A stretch of 64,000 nt of DNA, from the NCBI GenBank assembly GCA_019113845.1, contig DXGQ01000041.1, positions 62,001 to 126,000 on the forward strand, given 5' to 3'. The position numbers and the translations under genes were made by a program. The notes under the pieces were generated by a model. The model did no database searches, was not told the DNA's origin, and saw only the letters and a program-made list of their open reading frames with translations. Shown piece by piece: positions 60,929-64,000 of this stretch. The stretch's first letter is position 1. Each line of letters begins with the position of its first letter. Source of the stretch: Candidatus Anaerobutyricum avicola. Lineage in GTDB: Bacteria > Bacillota > Clostridia > Lachnospirales > Lachnospiraceae.

Positions 60929-63533
60929 GGTGAAGAATAAAAAGGTCATCCGGCGGCTGTCAGACCGGAGCTTCCGGGCGTCCCGGACCAGAAATCTCAT
61001 GGCGGTCATTGCCATCGCTCTGACCGCCATGTTATTTACCACGCTTTTTACGCTGGGAATCGGCACGGTGGAGAACTTTCAGCGCCAGACCATGCGTCAG
61101 TCGGGCAGCGACTGTCACGGCGTCATCAAAAATATCACCATGGAACAGTATGACAAGCTGAGCAAGGATCCTTCCATCGTGGAGTCGGCAAACTGTATTC
61201 TGGTGGCGTACAGTGTGGAAAATGAAGCGTTTCTGAAACGGCATCTGGAAGCCTGGTATTATCCGCAGTATCATTATAAACATTGTTTTATCGACATCAT
61301 TGACGGGAGGGCGCCGGAGGCAGCTGACGAGATACTGATGGACGATGTGTCCATGGACCTTCTTGGGCTTGCGCCAGAGGCCGGACAGCAGGTGACCTTA
61401 CAGCTTCGGATTAAAAATGCCGATGCAAATGTGATAAACCGTACCTTCACGGTGTCCGGCGTTATCAAGGCGGATCCGGCGCTTGACGTGGGATTTGCCA
61501 TCGTGTCGGAGGCGTATTTAAGCGCCCATGCTGACGAACTGGTCTATACCTATGATAAAGATTACTCGCCGACTGGCGCCGTCCGGATGGATATCACCTT
61601 TTCTAATTCCTTTTCCATTCAGGAAAAGCTCGACAAAGTCATAGAGGATGCGGGCTACTCCACCGACGAAACCAGCCCGGATTATGTGGCAAGCAATGCA
61701 AACTGGGCCTATGTGTCCGGCAGCACCGAGCAAGACCCGATCACGGTGGGAGCGGTGGCAGGAGGACTGCTGCTCATCATTCTGACCGGGTATCTGATCA
61801 TCTATAACATTTTCCAGATATCCGTCATCCGGGATATCCAGTATTACGGGCTTTTAAAGACCATCGGAGCCACGGGACGGCAGATCAAGAAGATCATCCG
61901 CCGGCAGGCGCTTCTGCTCGGTATTCTGGGGATTCCGGCGGGACTTGTGTGCGGTTATCTTATCGGAAGCGCCATGATGCCAAAGATGATGGCGATGACT
62001 TCCTACGTGGGAAATGAGGTGGGCGTGTCCATGCATCCGCTGATCTTCATCGGCTCCGCGGTTTTTACCCTGCTGACCGTCTGGATCTCCACCGGAAAAC
62101 CGGCGCGGATCGCGGCGAAAGTCTCTCCGGTGGAGGCGGTGCGCTATACGGAACATGCCGGAGGAAAGAAAAAGGGGAAGAAGTCCACGGACGGAGGAAA
62201 ACTGCCGAAAATGGCGCTCTCCAATCTGGGAAGAAATAAAAAGCGGACGGTACTGGTCATTTTCTCCCTGTCCCTTGCCATCGTCCTCTTAAACAGCGTG
62301 TTTACCGTGACCCATTCCTTTGATCTGGACACGTATCTGAAACGATTTGTTTCCACCGATTTTCAGGTGGCCAACGCCAACTATTTCAATGTGATGTCCG
62401 GATATTATGGTTCCTCTGAGGATACGATCCAGGAAGAAAATCTGACAGAATCCTTTGTGGAATACTGCCAGTCTCTGGACGGATATCAGGACGGCGGACG
62501 GCTCTATATGACGCAGAATATGGGGCTTCGCAAAGATTCCTGGGAGGCGCCGGCTTCTTTCCCGAGGACGGCGGACGGACAGCCGGGCGAGGAGTTCGGG
62601 GGAGAAGTCATGGAACTGAACGAGCTGGACGAGGAGAATTGGCTGGTTTCCTTCTATGGCATGGATGATTTCTTTTATTCTGTCATCGAGGTGTACAAAG
62701 GAGAGTCCGATCTGGAAACCTTAAAAGAAAAAATGGACACCGGAAAGTATATGCTGGTCAGCGTGCCGACGGATGATTACGATCAGATCCAGCAAGACGG
62801 GATCGTCCACCAGCCGGGCGATAAGGTGATGCTCACCTGTGCCGACGGACAGACCAGAGAGTTTGAAGTGCTGGCGCTCATCAAGGACAACAGCTATGCG
62901 CTGACAAACCGGAGTTATATGACGCCGTTTTTCTATTATGTCCCTTCCCGGGTATTTAAAGAGATGGCGTCGGACGAATACCTTATGTGCTTCTCCTTTA
63001 ACGCCGATGACGATAAGGAAGAGGAGATTGCCGATGAACTGGAAGCCTACACGACGCAGGTGGAGCCGACCATGGACTTTGAATCAAAAGGCTACTGGCT
63101 GGAGCAGTTTGACGGGCTGATTGGTCTGTTTACTCTCATTGGCGGCGTTTTGTCTCTGGTCATTGGACTGATCGGTATTTTAAATTTTGTCAATTCGATC
63201 TTAACAGGCATCGTCACAAGGCAGGGAGAGTTTGCCATGCTGGAAGCCATCGGCATGACAAAACGCCAGCTTCGGAAAATGCTCATCCTGGAGGGCCTTT
63301 ATTATGCCATCGCGACCATTGGTTTTTCGCTGGTGTTCGGCGCGCTGTTTTCCTGCACCGCGCTGCGGGTACTCTCCGGCGGCATGTGGTTTATGAAATA
63401 CCATTTTGTGATCTGGCCGATGCTTCTTGTCTTTCCGGTGCTTCTCGTGCTGGGCGCTCTCGTTCCGGCGGCAGCTTTCCGGTTCTTTAAGAAAGAGAGC
63501 GTGGTGGAACGGCTGCGGCGGTTTAACGGATAA
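60921..63533 (+). CDS. FtsX-family ABC permease
   Basis: 870 residues from an ATG at 60921 with AAAGGTGGTGAG before it. An N-terminal membrane helix (about 30-50) is followed by a long extracytoplasmic domain. Two FtsX modules follow, near residues 270-410 and 740-870 (ITVGAVAGGLLLIILTGYLI, VSPVEAVRYTE; LVIGLIGILNFVNSI, MLEAIGMTKRQLRKM), plus a second large external domain between them. This is the size of BceB/YxdM-like permeases fused in one chain. With the upstream ATPase it forms the likely antimicrobial-peptide resistance unit. Confidence 0.88.
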   Translation: MRKVKNKKVIRRLSDRSFRASRTRNLMAVIAIALTAMLFTTLFTLGIGTVENFQRQTMRQSGSDCHGVIKNITMEQYDKLSKDPSIVESANCILVAYSVENEAFLKRHLEAWYYPQYHYKHCFIDIIDGRAPEAADEILMDDVSMDLLGLAPEAGQQVTLQLRIKNADANVINRTFTVSGVIKADPALDVGFAIVSEAYLSAHADELVYTYDKDYSPTGAVRMDITFSNSFSIQEKLDKVIEDAGYSTDETSPDYVASNANWAYVSGSTEQDPITVGAVAGGLLLIILTGYLIIYNIFQISVIRDIQYYGLLKTIGATGRQIKKIIRRQALLLGILGIPAGLVCGYLIGSAMMPKMMAMTSYVGNEVGVSMHPLIFIGSAVFTLLTVWISTGKPARIAAKVSPVEAVRYTEHAGGKKKGKKSTDGGKLPKMALSNLGRNKKRTVLVIFSLSLAIVLLNSVFTVTHSFDLDTYLKRFVSTDFQVANANYFNVMSGYYGSSEDTIQEENLTESFVEYCQSLDGYQDGGRLYMTQNMGLRKDSWEAPASFPRTADGQPGEEFGGEVMELNELDEENWLVSFYGMDDFFYSVIEVYKGESDLETLKEKMDTGKYMLVSVPTDDYDQIQQDGIVHQPGDKVMLTCADGQTREFEVLALIKDNSYALTNRSYMTPFFYYVPSRVFKEMASDEYLMCFSFNADDDKEEEIADELEAYTTQVEPTMDFESKGYWLEQFDGLIGLFTLIGGVLSLVIGLIGILNFVNSILTGIVTRQGEFAMLEAIGMTKRQLRKMLILEGLYYAIATIGFSLVFGALFSCTALRVLSGGMWFMKYHFVIWPMLLVFPVLLVLGALVPAAAFRFFKKESVVERLRRFNG

Positions 63534-63562
63534 AATGAGAAATGTACATGGATCCCGCGCCA

Positions 63563-64000
63563 TCATGCTGCGCACCAGGAGCAGCTCTCCCGGACGATGA
63601 GACGGCAGGGCAGCTCCACGCGCACGGCGTCCTTATGTCCGCCGCGGATATGGTCGAGGAGGAGAAGGACCGCATGGTGCGCCATCTCCTTCTTCGGGAT
63701 ATCGATGGTGGTGAGCATGGGACTTGTCTCCTCGGATTCCTGAATGTTGTCAATGGAGATGACCGAGGGGATGTAGCCCTTCCGGCGGTGCTTTTTCAGA
63801 CAGTCAAAGACACCGAGGGCAGTGCTGTCGTTGGCACAGAAAATGGCGGAAGGCAGCTCATTTTTCTGCAGGATCACCTGCATCATCTGCATCCCCTCCT
63901 GCCTGGTCTGGCTGGTGGGATAGACATTGGAATAATCCAGCGGCAGATTGTGATTGATCAGAGACTGATAATAACCGATATATCTCGCCTCATAGGAGCA
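63563..64000 (-). CDS. LacI-family transcriptional regulator, C-terminal part (5' end outside window)
   Basis: The frame stays open to the right edge; the stop is at 63563. The visible 145 residues are the effector-binding half of a LacI/GalR regulator: LPSAIFCANDSTALGVFDCL, IPSVISIDNIQ, LTTIDIPKKEMA and the final VELPCRLIVRESC. The DNA-binding head lies outside the window. The ligand is probably a sugar but cannot be told from this part. It is convergent with the FtsX permease, 30 bases away. Confidence 0.85.
   Translation of the reverse strand, partial: CSYEARYIGYYQSLINHNLPLDYSNVYPTSQTRQEGMQMMQVILQKNELPSAIFCANDSTALGVFDCLKKHRRKGYIPSVISIDNIQESEETSPMLTTIDIPKKEMAHHAVLLLLDHIRGGHKDAVRVELPCRLIVRESCSWCAA

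Noticed and set aside
1-64000. CRISPR arrays, rRNA or tRNA genes, intact insertion sequences
   Set aside because: No regularly spaced repeats, no rRNA or cloverleaf sequences and no transposase were recognised on either strand.

Overview
The window looks like chromosomal DNA of an anaerobic, medium-GC Clostridia, most likely a Lachnospiraceae gut commensal. The evidence is a FabK-type fatty-acid operon with a fused AccDA, an EFR1-type ferredoxin, a lone EutP-like GTPase, TmcAL, a DUF368 protein, many two-component/ABC modules and strong AGGAGG-type ribosome sites. I recognise no tRNA, rRNA or CRISPR array. Both ends cut a gene: a Wadjet JetC on the left and a LacI-family regulator on the right.

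1-14.5 kb is a defence region. The 3' part of a type II Wadjet system (jetC end, jetD) is followed by a more A+T-rich block. That block holds hsdM, an MntA-HepT toxin-antitoxin pair, a tyrosine recombinase, hsdS, hsdR, a GmrSD-like DUF262/DUF1524 nuclease and a Fic protein, all on the plus strand. The hsdM gene appears to have lost an internal in-frame segment, so the type I system may be inactive.

14.5-28 kb is accessory. It holds a metal P-type ATPase divergent from a TetR regulator, an FAD-dependent oxidoreductase, an unusual MerR-RDD membrane-anchored regulator, and a two-component system divergent from a lantibiotic/bacitracin-type ABC exporter. Decayed genes lie between these: an acetyltransferase remnant, a cytidylate-kinase-like tail, a glgB with its middle deleted, and a broken TetR gene.

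28-42.7 kb is mostly housekeeping: ftsH, a HAD phosphatase, a DUF368 lipid-carrier transporter candidate and ackA divergent from tmcAL. It then carries a patatin-like lipase, carbamate kinase, two tandem secreted beta-helix proteins, a flavodoxin/ferredoxin protein, a large membrane-anchored protein of unknown function and an EutP-like GTPase.

43-54.3 kb is a complete type II fatty-acid synthesis operon: fabH, acpP, fabK, fabD, fabG, fabF, accB, fabZ, accC, accDA. A second FMN oxidoreductase and a FabT-like MarR repressor follow it. A TTTGA-N3-TCAAA dyad just downstream of the promoter -10 box is a good candidate operator for that repressor. Hairpins occupy several gaps between the operon's genes.

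54.4-64 kb carries an RluD-family pseudouridine synthase, a small four-cysteine protein, an orphan NMT1-type lipoprotein, an aldose-epimerase-like protein, and a response regulator/soluble histidine kinase/ABC ATPase/FtsX permease cluster of the peptide-antibiotic-response type.
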